A program made the translations under genes and the position numbers. DNA of 64,000 nt from contig JARFJB010000762.1 in NCBI GenBank assembly GCA_036346205.1, positions 4,946,501 through 5,010,500 on the forward strand. Reading direction: 5' to 3'. Shown here one piece after another: positions 24,654 to 36,164 of this stretch. The notes beneath the pieces were generated by a model that was not told where the DNA came from, did no database searches, and was given only the letters and a program-made list of their open reading frames with translations. The DNA is from Vesta saturnalis (lineage: Eukaryota; Arthropoda; Insecta; Coleoptera; Lampyridae). Within the stretch, counting starts at the first letter, position 1. Each line of letters opens with the position of its first letter.

Positions 24654-24678
24654 GTGACTAAACTTTTTACTTTGATAG
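24654..24678 (-). repeat. Right TIR of IS630/Tc1-type element
   Basis: Exact reverse complement of 21,249-21,273, followed by TA. Confidence 0.9.
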
Positions 24679-24699
24679 TAGTTATTTAAAATGTAATAT

Positions 24700-26129
24700 T
24701 CAGACGTATAATTTGAATACTATTCTATAAGAGAAGGAACTTAAAATATATTTTAGTTAAACAGAATAAGAAATACGCTTAAAAGGAGGTAAAGGTGCAA
24801 ATGTTATGAGGTAGATTTAACTGTATTTAATTCAGTTCTTTAAAAAAATACAAAATCAGTATATATTTGCATATTTTGTGCTTGAGTTATCTTTTAATAA
24901 TAAATATTTGAATGTAAAAGGTTAATTTATAATTGCTGGAATCATTTAGAAGCTACTAGCCTTATTTCCTCCAGTTGTGACGATTAAAGTTAATTACTGT
25001 TATGAGTTATTGAGCTTTGTACTCTATTTCCATAAGCAATTGTCCTTTTCATGAGAGTTCTATATATTATTCGGCACTAGGACCTTCTAAAGGGTAGTTA
25101 GGCTACTGAATGGGTGTTATTATCTCCAAGTATGTTGAACGGAGTAATTTCAGAAGGACAATAGCACATAACAAACAAGAACATAACAAATATGAAATTG
25201 AATGTACAGAACAGACATGGTCATTATTTTATGTAAATTTAAACTTTATTCATGTTTAAAAACAACACTTTTATATCACAAAACTTAAAACGACCTACTT
25301 TTAAATAAAAATAAATTTATAAACCTTTTATAGATATTCCTTCCTAGATATCCACTTGATTTTCCTTTCTCTTGGTAAACGCTGTAAGGATATCCTTTAT
25401 ATTTCTTTATTTCGAAATATATTTCCCTGTGCTATCTGGCAACAAATCGTAACTTCATCTGCGCCAGCTGTGTGAAACGTGCTGAAGCTACGTTGAGAAA
25501 AGGCAACATACAAATAAATGTATATTTTTATTAGGAGATAAATTGTTGCATTATTCTATTATTTTACTACATTTAAGTTATTAAACACATAGAAAAGTTT
25601 ACTGTAGTTCTCAACTTAAAAGTATGTTCGTTAAGCCTTCATTTCGTATTTTATGTTTATTATGCGGTTTATGAACTGCTAGTTGGTACGTAACGAACGG
25701 TAGTAATTGATGTTGATGGTTTACAACTATTAATATTACTTTAAAAGTTTTAAACAAGTAATATTATTACATTAAAGCATTTAATTTAATTAAAACCTGA
25801 AAAACCTAGTGAATGTGTTAGAAGTATTAATCAAAACAATGAAGCTTAAAATATAATAAATTTGTAAAATATTCGTATTGTTTGTATTCTTTTTCTAATG
25901 CAGAAATGCTGTATTTTGTAATGTTGTAATACAGCGAGAATGTTTGCCATAGAACTAGTTTTGTAACTAAAAGAAATAAAGGCTACAAATATATAAAGGT
26001 TAACGTTTTTTGTATCTAAATATATTTATAATTAAATCTTGACATATAATATTAATTATTAATTCTTGTTCTACAAAACAGAACTACAAAGAAATAACTT
26101 TTACACTTAGTAGCTACCAAAACTGACGT
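24700..26129. other. No gene seen
   Basis: AT-rich DNA without recognisable coding remains or structured repeats. Confidence 0.5.
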
Positions 26130-26225
26130 ATACGGAGTGTTTCATAGGTAAACCGACAAACGTTACCCGCAAATAAAGGACACGTGATTCGAAATAACCT
26201 AACTTTACTGGGTCTAACGCTTTTA

Positions 26226-26414
26226 ATAACTGAGATATGTGGTGTTTTATCAATTTAGTCCGATACTTTTATAAGCCATAACTTTGGAACCACCTGGTAG
26301 ATATTTTTCATATTTATTACAGGTATATGGCTTCAAAAGCCCAATCGTCAATTTGAGTCAAAATCCAGGTACGCCTTTAGGAAAATTTTTAAATTTGATA
26401 ATTCCTAAAACAAC
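26226..26414 (+). repeat. Left inverted-repeat arm
   Basis: Pairs with 27,630-27,816 with scattered mismatches and small indels; the strings differ at perhaps one base in six to eight. Confidence 0.85.
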
Positions 26415-26701
26415 TCCCACTGAAATATTTTTATAAGTGGGCATTTAATTCTACTAATAAAATGTTTAAAGCCAATATTCAAGAAATGGATTATTGTTGC
26501 TTAACACTACTTACTTATCAATATGCTTAAGTATCCGATGATAATTTTAATATGTTAATTTTATTAAAATGTAAAGATTAAATTGTTGAAAAAAGGAAAA
26601 ACAATTAACTGAATATATTTTCAAAAAAACTACACGTAAGAAAATATGTTAACAAAATACACACAAATTCTTTAAAACAAAACCACAGACATATAAAAAA
26701 C

Positions 26702-27440
26702 TTATTTTAATAGATGTTCCAAATGTCCACCGCTTTGTTCAATACATTTTCGAGGTCTCATAAGTATGTTCTGAGTAGCCTTTCTGATTATTAATGTGTT
26801 ACCCCTCATTTCCTCACAAGCATTATTTATTCTATTAACAAGTACTTTCGATTTCAGATATCCCCAACGTGGTAAACCACTGGGTTGAAGTCTGGTGAAG
26901 AGTAGGCCAGGCAGGGGGACCACCCCTACCTATCCACTTATTTCGGAAATTTTCGTTAAGAAAATATCGCATGATTAGTCTGAAATGAGGACATGCACCA
27001 TCATGCTGGAAATACATTCCTACATATCAGCATCTGCATCTTCTAACAACATCGGTAACGTATTCTGCAAAAAATTTAGATAGTATTCTCCATTTAAAGG
27101 ACGAGGTATGACATCTGGTCCAATTAGATGATTGTCTAAAACGCTACACCATACATTAACCGAAAATTTATATTGTGAATGTGTTTGTCTTGTAGCAAAA
27201 GGACTTTCGTCAGCCCAAGTATGAGAGTTTCTAAGATTGAAAATCCCATCCCTGGTAAATGTTGCTTCATCGGTGAATAAACACCTAGTAATTATTTTTC
27301 TCGTTCTTAGTATCCACCGGCTAAAATTTAACCTTAACTCAAAATCCCGAGCCAATCCCTGCACCTCTTGAATGTGACATGGGTGTAAACTAATTTTTTC
27401 TAATCTTCTCCAAACGGTAGTATGGGGTACATTGAATGTT
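26702..27440 (-). pseudogene. Mariner-like transposase, N-terminally truncated
   Basis: From 27,440 the minus strand reads NVPHTTVWRRLEKISLHPCH (end of the helix-turn-helix region). Then comes FTDEATFTRDGIFNLRN with the first catalytic Asp, HSQYKFSVNVWCSVLDNHLI and LNGEYYLNFLQNTLPMLLED. A second frame gives YFQHDGACPHF with the second catalytic Asp, and KWIGRGGPPAWP. A third frame carries GYLKSKVLVNRINNACEEM and CIEQSGGHLEHLL, ending at 26,702. The block expected to hold the third Asp (SPDLTPLDFFLWG) reads approximately SPDFNPVVYHVG, so the third Asp is lost. About 130 residues of the N-terminus are missing. Confidence 0.85.
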
Positions 27441-27629
27441 ATACACTTACACCAAATATGAAAGTTAGGGTTCAGGAAAATGTTAATAACCCATTTATTG
27501 AATTTTGGCTTTAAAATTGTTATTAGTAGATTGAAATACGCATTTATAAAAATATTTCAGTATAACTTATTTTTTTCCGTACTTTTAAAATATTCGGACG
27601 AATTTTTAAAAATCTGATATATACATGAT

Positions 27630-27816
27630 GTTGTTTTGGGAATTATCAAATTTTAACAATTTTCTTAACGACGGACCTAGATTTTGACTAGTGAACGATT
27701 GGGCTGTTGAAGCCATATACCTGTACCAAATATGAAAAAATCTACAAGGTGGTTCAAAAGATATGGCATGTAAAAGCACCGGACTAAATTGATAAAACAC
27801 CCTATATCTCAGTTAT
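27630..27816 (-). repeat. Right inverted-repeat arm
   Basis: Pairs with 26,226-26,414. It ends abruptly about 50 bp from the end of the piggyBac coding relic. Confidence 0.85.
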
Positions 27817-27865
27817 CTACCGAGACAAAAGATTATTTAAAAAAAATTGCAAACTATCAAGGTAA

Positions 27866-29330
27866 TTAAATGGTGTGGTATTCGCAGAAGCAGTTTTTCG
27901 GACGCAATCCAATGTCACATTTCTTCTGACACGTATCACACTTTGTTTGATTTTCTTGGTATACGATAAGTCGAACAGTTCTACCATATTGTGAATGCTT
28001 TCTAAATTTGCTCGGTTTTTCCGACGAATTTTTTGTTTCTAGGAGTCCCATAGTTACTGATCTCCTAAAAATCAGTTGGTTCATTTTGCCACCGTTGAAT
28101 TTGCGATATTGACCAATGTTTTGGTCGCTACTGTCAACGCCCCCCCATACCTTTAATAAGCTTAAGTTGGTCCACTTGAATATGCTTTTTTTCACTCTGC
28201 GAGAATCTTTTTGCGTTATTGAATGGAAGTACAGATCAAGCATTTCGAACATATGACACTATTGTTATTCCATCGGAATATTACCATTTCATCGTCAACG
28301 AATGCATAATCACATGCCCACGCTCTTTCATTTTGACAGCTTTCACAGTTGTAAGAGGGATCGTTGTTTTGGCAGGTTTGTGGAGCAACTTTCCTACGTT
28401 AAAAAAACAACAGAGGTTAATCTAGTGGCTTAACCAAAAATTTATAGCCCCGTCTTATTAGTTTGCCCCTAATAAATTGTTTACAGCTATGGCGCCCAAA
28501 ATATGGTGCCATGGCTTCGTCGATGGAGTGATTTTCTTCCATTGGAGCGTAATCTAACAATGTGTTGTTTAGGGACTAAAACAAAGGTCTTACTTTGGCT
28601 TAGCGATCTTTTTTGTCCAGACGATTGTTATTATCGGTGGAATGAAAATTACTGCAGAGATATTGAAACCGATTTCTTGAAATTTGGGCGGAAATAAGTT
28701 TGTTGTTACTGTCATCGGAAATTTCCCAATAATTTTTTTTTTCTAAAAACACTTGAGCAACCACTCAAAATTAAAACACCTAGAAAGCAAAAAATATCTT
28801 TGGCGCCAATATGACCGTGACGATTATTTTGTATTGTATCTGAATTGGTAAAGTGAACAAGACTACCAATTAAGTCGTTATCAGAAAGAAACTCAAAATA
28901 ACTTGTAGGTGAAAGGTTGTTTTTGATACAGTATATCGGACTCCATTCAGGAAAATTTGACAAGTCAGTCCAAACCAAAAAGTGAAATTGTCATTCTTCA
29001 GTCTTTTCTTCACAAAGGAAGACAAAGGCCTTTCATCTTCGCTGTCCTAATTTTCTTCCTCGCTAGCTTCATCTTCATATTGTTTACCATTTATAACAAT
29101 TTCGACATTGTTTCGTAACTGTGGCCCCTATAAATTGGCCATTTCTACATTATTTTCATCTCCTCAGTCTTCATCTGTGTTATACTCATTTGCGTTCTCC
29201 GGTGAAAAACTATAATTTTGTCAGTAATGCTTGTAACATCGTCTATATTTTCTGGTTTTTCCAGGAGCTCATTTAGTGTTAGGGGCTTATTCCATTTACT
29301 GGAAGTCACGAAATCGTGAAAAGACGATGA
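27866..29330 (-). pseudogene. piggyBac-type transposase relic (copy A)
   Basis: From right to left the blocks follow piggyBac order. KWNKPLTLNELLEKPEN is the N-terminal acidic region. FLSDNDLIGSLVHFTN with IFCFLGVLILSGC opens the DDE_Tnp_1_7 domain. EENHSIDEAMAPYFGRHS is the first catalytic Asp block, and KQFIRGKLIRRGYKF follows. DDEMVIFRWNNNSVICSKC then VWGGVDSSDQNIGQYRKF is the GGVD Asp block. CDTCQKKCDIGLRPKNCFCE is the Cys-rich C-terminal finger. Each block is in a different frame. The section between the first catalytic block and the ERG/WNNN block is shortened, removing the usual second Asp (TDNFFTS). The relic is non-functional. Flanking TTAA targets and terminal repeats were not found. 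Confidence 0.85.
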
Positions 29331-29565
29331 ACAGGTATAAAAATAATACGGTCAAATAGAACTTACCTCCAGCACTGGTAGTCACTGATTTATTCGTAGA
29401 AAGACTTTCACTCACTTTTAAAAATTAGTAGTGACCAAACAACTATATGTGTGACCGTTGGGCTGTAAACATTTTTTTTCTTAAAACACATTGTGCCCTC
29501 TATGAACGTGTAGCGGTAATGTTTATAGACCAGAAATATTTGACAGATTTAAATGGGTTAATTAC

Positions 29566-29579
29566 ATAGTTCCTCCCTC
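29566..29579 (-). promoter_or_regulatory. Possible polypurine tract at end of env
   Basis: The last env codons on the minus strand form ggagggaggaa, directly followed by ctatgtaattaaccc. In LTR retroelements a purine run at this position primes plus-strand synthesis and marks the start of the 3' LTR. A matching LTR pair was not found, so this is inferred from position. Confidence 0.4.
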
Positions 29580-30395
29580 CATAAGTTCGATAAATGAGGG
29601 GTTCCCATTTTGAGTGTTGTTTATTATTTTAACCTTTTTATTTGGTTTCATACGTTCATATTTAATATATCTTAATGTTACTATAATTACACTACTAGGT
29701 ACTACTATTGTTGAAGTGCTGTTTATCCATCCAAGGTGATTACAGGGTACTTCCAATATGGGTGTTTTTGAATTTTGAACCATTGTTGTAATTTGTTTTA
29801 CACTGTCACTATTAACGGTTCTTAATTTCACTAATGGTGATTTTGAACCTGTGAGTTCGAAGACGAGATCGTTATCTATGTTCCCTTCGAGTTGAAAGGT
29901 TTTTTCATCAATCTTCCAAGTGTCAGGATGAATAGTTTTATTATTTTATATATATCGTTTGTTCCACATTCAACAGCGATGGTGACTAGTTTAACATGGA
30001 TTATTACTACTTTATGAGAGTTTACTTATATTATGATGTTTTCTGTTAATTGAACTTTGGTTCCTTGGCAACTATTTTGGCCTTTCGTTAGGATGCCAGA
30101 TAGGCATGGTTGATACTTATGTAGGTGAACTTGTTGGCAATAGTAGAAGTTTTCTATTTCAGGGCAATGTTCGTGTCGTGCAGAACGTCTAAAAGTTGAA
30201 CAAAAGAAGGGTTCATCGGAAGAATTTCAAGGTTGGAGGTAGGTACGGGATAAGAATTGTGAAAAATTGTAAGTATCGAAAAAGATATTGCAGTTTCTAT
30301 ATTATCGACATGATTTTAAACTGTTTGCAGACTGTCAATTAAATTAACCAATGAGAAAACTTTTCAAGATTTAACAGCTACTTTATGTTATTCTT

Positions 30396-30956
30396 ACCTT
30401 CCAACCTACATATTCATATGTAGGTATAGAAGGTTATGTAATAGACTTTTTTTTCACTATCGCTAAATCGACTTATTCGCTCATTTTACACCGCTTGGCC
30501 AAGTTTCGCCAAGATCGGTCATGTCTGGTTGTCTGTGTAGATGTATGTTAGTATCCACGATAACTCCAGAACGAAAATACCTACGTACTTAAAATTTTGT
30601 ATTTAATCTTGCTTTCATTTCACTTAGAGTTGATTAGATTTTGGGAGAAATCCAGAGGCGGAGAGGGGAGGTTTATTAGGGGCAGTTTTTGGTGTTTATC
30701 AATTATTTCTATAACAGCTGTATATCTCATAGATATAGAAATACCTAGAAATAGACCTTAATATCGATTAATTTTATAAGGAAAAGTATATTTCTTTTTA
30801 ATGTAAAGCGAAATAAATGTAAAAATTAAATTAATATGATTGAAAATGTTGAAGCTGTATTATCGATATTTTTATAGAAGCAAGTATTTTTTTTTACAAA
30901 AAAATGTTATTAAATTATTTAATTTCTCTTAATTTCGATCTCGTAGGTTGGAAGGT
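30396..30956. mobile_element. 561-bp MITE with 14-bp TIRs, nested in env (copy 1)
   Basis: Ends are accttccaacctac (30,396-30,409) and its exact reverse complement gtaggttggaaggt (30,943-30,956). Just inside the left end is a small hairpin (acctacatattcatatgtaggt). No coding capacity. A second, 3'-truncated copy lies at 46,931-47,427. Env sequence resumes on both sides, so the MITE inserted after env. No clear target-site duplication is visible. Confidence 0.75.
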
Positions 30957-31394
30957 CGTCTGGTGTTCAACACCAGATATTTTAATTAGCTATCTGATTT
31001 TGTGTCTTGATTTTCAAAGTTATACAAAATGTTCTTTATAAGTGCGTATCATTTCCCGTAATAAAGTTTCCGGTTTGGGAAGTTCCGATAGTAAACTTGG
31101 GTTGTTTTCGTTAAGGGTTTCTACATCTTTATCAATGCGTTTACCATCGTCTGAGTCAAGTGTTCCCAATAGCCATTTGGATAACTTTCCTACACCGTCA
31201 ATAAATGACCGTTTTTGTCTTATAATATTTGAAAATGCGTGTACTCTAATCATCTCAGTTAGATACTCTGTGTTATACATTTTGTTAAGTAACATAGTAG
31301 ATAAATGAGTTTGTTGTTTTTGGAGCAAGGCTTTAAAAGTGGTTAATTGTATATTTATTTTTGATGATAGTTCCAGTTGTTAGGCGAAAATTTT

Positions 31395-34300
31395 ATTATT
31401 GTAATAAAAGTTTGTCAAATCGCCACTGTTGCTGCGGTAGAAAAGATAATAAGATGGATTTTTAATATCTTAATATGTCGTAATTTGCTAACGTTTTCTG
31501 AATATTTTATTTTATGTATTTTTATGTAAGAAATGTGGGAATCCATGTAACTGATACTTGGCAAAGCGTTGAAAAACACATGTTAGAGTAAAAACAAGCA
31601 GGTGTACGCTCAACACTGCTTTATTGCCGGGGAACGTAACGAATCCTAGAAAGGTCCTGTATGAACATTATTGTAGTAAAAACTCCATAAATTGAATAAT
31701 TAATTACGTCGGAACATAGCGCAAATCCAAAAGAATCTTTGTTTGGTAAGTTGAAACTCGAGACCTAAATGTTACGGATGAATGAATATTTTTAAAATTA
31801 AGATGTGGATCAATGCTTAATACGAAACTGTTCCAACGTAATAGTTTGTTGTTTTTTTATTACTTTTGAAAAACGGGGGGTTGATTATTTCGGGAGTAAA
31901 CATAGTTAGTTTCAAATCGGAGGGGAACGCAGTTGTAGTTAGTTTCAGTTGAGTAAGATCGATTGGGGTGTTTGATTAAATGCCTTCATTGGAAACAGTC
32001 TGTATATGAATATTGGATCGTATACATTTTTGGAAAACTCAAACCGCGAATTAGTTTTTTCTTTTATTAAACTAAATATTCGGGTGTTAATAAGCGTGCA
32101 TGTGCATAAATAATCGAATATCGTCTTGGGTTTAAACGGCGTATCGTAACCCGTTAAATATTGGTGAATAAGTGGTTAATTGAAGGATTATAATATGCAA
32201 CGTAAGTAGGTATTTTTATATAGATGAAAGTTCTCAGCAAATAATTCTAGAAGCCTATGTAACGTATTAAAAATCGAGCATTGCCTTGCAGAGGAATCTC
32301 ATTCGCACGCGGGCTCATGGAGGCGAAATCTACTAAAACAAAAAAATAGTACAAGACTCACTCTCGCTCATGTATTAGGTGAATTAGCATTGTTGTTTGT
32401 TGTTTATGTTTATGTTTGTGTAGAGGTGGGCATGGACGAACAAGTGCAGGATAAAACTTGGTTATAATTGTAAATAGGCAATTACCGAGTGTTTACATAA
32501 ACCCGGATCCAGACGACGATTAGACACCTCGAATTTAATTGTCACTGATTTTATTGTTGTATAGATGAATGTGTAACCTGAGAAAGGGACGCTGTATCTT
32601 TGTAACGCACTCAAACTTGTATATCGGTCACGATCTATCTACAACTTGTAAGGCTTAGTTTAATTAGTTTTTTTTGTGTCAGTTTGTTTAAGTAGAATTG
32701 TTTGCGTGCGAACTAATTTTTCCTTATATGTAATTTATGTTACTATATGTATCTATTTTGTGCTTTAGTAGTCACTAAACAATTGTGTAAGTGTAAATTC
32801 CTTGTCTATTTCCTTTTGTACTTGCCTTTACCTTATTATCATCTGTGCAATTTTACTGTTGTTGTATTTTATATGTACCGTAATTTGCCTTATTGTGTTA
32901 TGTGCTTATTTACTTAAAGACTAGAATGATTGGTTTTAAAGGGCCACATGTTTGGTATTACGATCTTATTCCGATGTATTTATGACACAATTGTGGGTGT
33001 GACTACATGGTTTTTTTAATTGTGTTTATGTGTAGCTAAACTGCTTGTTATTTATTTTTCTCTTAATGTTATAATTTTGTACGCACTTTAATCTGATTTA
33101 ATGTGTTTTATTATATATTCAACCCTTTTATTGTTTTTTGTGTTATTTGTTTTATTAATGTACGTGTGCAATTACTTATTAATGAGTAAAGTGGGCTTTA
33201 TTAGTGGTTCTTTCCCACAATAGTACTTTAACGGGATGAACCATAATTGCGCAAAGCTCGTTAATTTTAATTTGAGTAGTTCCACTTTTTACCTGCCTTA
33301 CATGATGCAACACTTAACTTCCTTCAGACTATCTAATTCAAGTAGCACAACGTACCTACCACTAGACGTCCAATTCTCTTGATCAGATTTGAGCTTTCCG
33401 AGTAATTAACGATCAGACTTATAAATAAATTCTAATATTTTAATTTTTGTCGGGAAAGTTAATGTAAGGCAAGCAATTAATTTGAGTAATAGTAACATTA
33501 TTGTCAGTAAAGTCAAGATAAATCACTTAGCGATTGTTTTGTTCTTGAATTTGCATTCTTGCAAATAAGTTCAAATTACACTTTTCAAGGTAGGGTACCT
33601 GGGGGAAGCCTCAAGTTATTAACTTTTTTTGATAGATTAAACGTACCCATTTAATTGGTGGATTTATAATTTACAGCAGCATTTACTGCACAAAGAATCC
33701 TTTTTTTCAAAAAGCTTAGCTCGGAAGTACACAATAGTGTTCTCGTACACGAGATGAGTATTTCATTCGACCCTTTTCTTCAAATGGACATATAATAATT
33801 ACCATGGCACTTAACATGCTGTTCAGCCAGTCAGTAAGGCGGTGTTAGAATATCTATAACACCAGTTCGCTATAGGTTTGAGCAGTGAAATTGGTGTAGA
33901 TCGTATATCGCGTAGAATTACATCCATAGAGCTATCTTGGATTTCATATAACTTGTTTGCAAAACTAAAATATTACTGAAAACTTTAGTTATATCATACA
34001 CGTAATTTTCTTAACTACAGTTATATTTATTTGTTATTTATAATTTAACCATAATAACCGTAAACAATACCATTAATTACATGTCTGTTAAACCTACTAG
34101 TAATATGATAAATTATCTTGGTGTTTCATGTGTAGCTAAACTCGTTATTTGGCTGTTTGTATTTCAATTACAACCACTTACTTAAACTGGTCTGTATCAA
34201 GTACTTTATTTAAGGAAGAAAGTTTTTGACACAAGAATTATTTTTTATTTTTATTAGCTATAAATTACTGATTGTTGCACACTGGTCGGGTTATTTTTGG

Positions 34301-34690
34301 TTTCAACAATTAAGCGCAACTGCCTATATGCGTTATGTTTAGAATTTATTTGAGAATTTAGCGTTTTACTGTGGTGTGCGCTACTTTTTTAGACGTAAAT
34401 TTTTGTATTAGTCTGTTTTCTAAATTACTGCTAAATTGACATTCGTGGTGGAAGGCCATAGTATATTTGCATTTATTTGAAATTTTGTTATTATACACAT
34501 ATAAAATATTATTTAGGGGTTGCTTAATATTCAGAATTACTTTTTTATTAAATTTATGTGTTTTTCCCGCAGAGTTACAATATTGGCGGTGGCATTACAA
34601 AGGCGGATAGTAGTTAAGTGGATGTCTATAGGTTGTCGGCGACCATGACGTCCTCTAACCTTCGAGCCACTTTTTAAGTTTTCTTTAAAG
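31395..34690. other. No recognisable gene
   Basis: About 3.3 kb of AT-rich sequence. I looked for gag/pol remains upstream of env and for a matching LTR and found neither. A few GC-richer patches (32,290-32,350; 32,500-32,650; 34,570-34,700) carry no known motif. Confidence 0.45.
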
Positions 34691-34863
34691 GGAACAGCGT
34701 TCCAGGAATCTTTGATAAACCGTAAGGGTAGGTTAGTAGTAGTAGTAGGTTATATAGGGAGGGAGGGTTCTAATCCACTTTGTATAGGATTTACATTACA
34801 AGGTCAAGTGAGTTTTATCGTCGTGCTTGTACGCGCCCCTCGCTTCAAGCTCTCAAGGTTAAA

Positions 34864-35180
34864 TTGCAAATCTAAAAATAGAAATTGCAAAAGTAAGCAT
34901 GATAATCCTAGGGTGTTGTCAACGTTAAAATTGGAAAGCTAAAAATAGAAATTACAAAAGTAATCATGATATTCTTATGGTGTTAAGGTCAAAATTGGAA
35001 AGCTAAAAATAGATATTGCAAAAGTAATCATGATATTCTTATGGCGGGATATTACATTTCTTACAAATCTAAAAATAGAATTTTCAAGGTCAAATATTAT
35101 GTACTTACAGTGGTATCATATTACATTTCCTAGAAAACTAAAATTTTTCAAGGTCACAGGAAACGAGAAGAGTGCTAGGT
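34864..35180. repeat. Degenerate tandem array, 64-67-bp unit
   Basis: Four to five units are built around aaagctaaaaatagaaattgcaaaagtaatcatgat, starting at about 34,864, 34,931 and 34,995, with weaker units after 35,050 that share ctaaaaatagaattttcaaggtca. The motif aaggtca recurs between units. The array ends about 100 bp before the TATA box of the next small reading frame and may be its upstream regulatory region. Confidence 0.75.
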
Positions 35181-35285
35181 TGTTGTATATGGTAATAAGT
35201 AGATCAAGGTCAATAGTCTAAACTAAAAGTAGCACAAGGTGGGTATTTAACAAGTTGCGATAGGTACTCAAGCACACATTTTTCT

Positions 35286-35324
35286 TATATAAACTGCAGC
35301 GATCTGTGTGTGTTGAGATCAGTC
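35286..35324 (+). promoter_or_regulatory. Arthropod-type core promoter (TATA plus initiator)
   Basis: TATATAAA at 35,286-35,293 is followed about 35 bp later by TCAGTC (35,319-35,324), which matches the arthropod initiator TCAGT with the predicted start at A 35,321. This pair is rare by chance at this spacing. An open frame of about 60 codons and an AATAAA lie downstream. Confidence 0.55.
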
Positions 35325-35382
35325 AGCAAACACGGAATTAGCAGGGGTAAACCAAAGCACCTATTGCAAACCCTTTAAAAAT

Positions 35383-35562
35383 GCGTGCGAGCTTAAGATA
35401 ACGAGAAAGTATAAAGTGACGAATATAGATGTAAGTAATACTAAGTACGGTGAACGTATAGTGATGGAAACAGATGATTTTAAATGTGTATTACCTGAAC
35501 GCTTTTATGTGTGTTTCAAACAAGAATTCAAACAGGAATTGAAGAATTTAAAGCGCTACTAA
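35383..35562 (+). pseudogene. Small viral-like reading frame with KYGER..LPER motifs
   Basis: Downstream of the TATA/initiator pair, one frame stays open from the presumed transcript start to a stop at 35,560-35,562. It contains TNIDVSNTKYGERIVMETDD and CVLPERFYVCF. The pattern K-Y-G-x-x-I ... L-P-x-R recalls short uncharacterised proteins that I remember from insect genomes next to Maverick- or adintovirus-like genes; that association is from memory and unverified. No ATG lies in this frame; an ATG at 35,381 is in another frame, so the gene is probably broken at its start. Function unknown. Confidence 0.4.
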
Positions 35563-35740
35563 ACACGAAGGATGTGTTCTTAAGTAGTTTGGGTGCGGAA
35601 AAACAACAAACATAACATTTTGTTTTTAACAGTTGCGCTACAACTCCACCACACGTAAATTATGCATTGCTGCAGAGTACAATATTAATTGACACGGTAT
35701 GAAAAAATATTGTATTATCTAATGTATAGCATTTTTACTA

Positions 35741-35746
35741 AATAAA
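35741..35746 (+). terminator. Poly(A) signal AATAAA
   Basis: A canonical AATAAA 180 bp after the stop of the small viral-like frame, with no competing signal in between. In AT-rich DNA chance occurrence is common, so the support is mainly positional. Confidence 0.35.
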
Positions 35747-35776
35747 GAAAATATTAATAACTATGGTTTTTTTGTG

Positions 35777-35777
<1 letters not shown>

Positions 35778-35818
<41 letters not shown>
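35778..35818. repeat. (TA)n microsatellite
   Basis: About 20 pure TA units. Confidence 0.95.
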
Positions 35819-35821
<3 letters not shown>

Positions 35822-36136
35822 AAAACTTACAATTTTGGGTAACAACTTAGTGTGTTACGATAAAAAACAGAGTAATTTCATTAAACTAATAAAAGTGCAT
35901 CTACATTTACTGATATGTCTATACAATGCGAAATAAGAATATTAATTTTTTTTATTGATTATAAAATTATGATGTAATTTACCAAAAGTGTCTTTTTATT
36001 CTAATTAAATGCTGAATAATATAAGAAAACGGAAGCGAGCAATATAAATAGACTTTCATATAAGCGTATGTACACGTATGTGTATTTCGCTTATTTGCTC
36101 CCAAACTCAATCAATTTTGAAATGATTTTTACAAAT

Positions 36137-36164
36137 TGTGTGTGTGTGTGTGTGTGTGTGTGTG
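36137..36164. repeat. (TG)n microsatellite
   Basis: About 13 pure TG units. Confidence 0.95.

Larger units (their letters stand above)
21249..24678 (+). mobile_element. IS630/Tc1-type DNA transposon with 25-bp TIRs, nested insert
   Basis: Ends are ctatcaaagtaaaaagtttagtcac at 21,249-21,273 and its exact reverse complement at 24,654-24,678. The right end is followed by TA; the left is preceded by CA, a plausible decayed TA target-site duplication. Between them a plus-strand transposase runs from about 21,810 to 23,960, interrupted by a 1.0-kb copy of the unnamed repeat at 22,261-23,258. Without that insert the element would be about 2.4 kb. The 700 bp downstream of the transposase are non-coding. 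The transposase has many stops, so the copy is dead. Confidence 0.8.
26130..27816 (-). mobile_element. Mariner-like element with about 190-bp inverted repeats
   Basis: Left arm 26,226-26,414 and right arm 27,630-27,816 are inverted copies. Both read inward ataactgagatat, then gtgttttatcaatttagtcc, then catatttggtacaggtatatggcttcaa-like text. The left side has a further 90 bp outward, starting with a terminus-like gagtgtttcataggtaaacc at 26,137, that is missing on the right. So the right end is probably truncated where it meets the piggyBac relic. A minus-strand transposase relic lies between the arms. Confidence 0.8.
29562..31390 (-). pseudogene. Insect retroviral (errantivirus-type) env relic
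   Basis: Minus-strand remains of an envelope glycoprotein of the type found in insect Ty3/Gypsy errantiviruses and related to baculovirus F proteins. At 31,209-31,220 a furin-like cleavage site RQKR is followed by SFIDGVGKLSKWLLGTLDS, the fusion-peptide region. Blocks at 30,260-30,400 match the helical middle (LINLTDSLQTV, then HVDNIETAISF). A Cys-rich stretch lies at about 30,080-30,170 (CPEIENFYYCQQVHLH). At 29,562-29,831 a frame contains a hydrophobic segment (STIVVPSSVIIVTLRYI), probably the transmembrane anchor, and ends in MEGGTM. Several stops and frameshifts break it, and a MITE interrupts it at 30,396-30,956. No gag or pol remains are visible nearby. Confidence 0.75.

Noticed and set aside
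31042..31308. 88-codon plus-strand frame
   Set aside because: Antisense of the env relic; the minus-strand frame carries the recognisable motifs.
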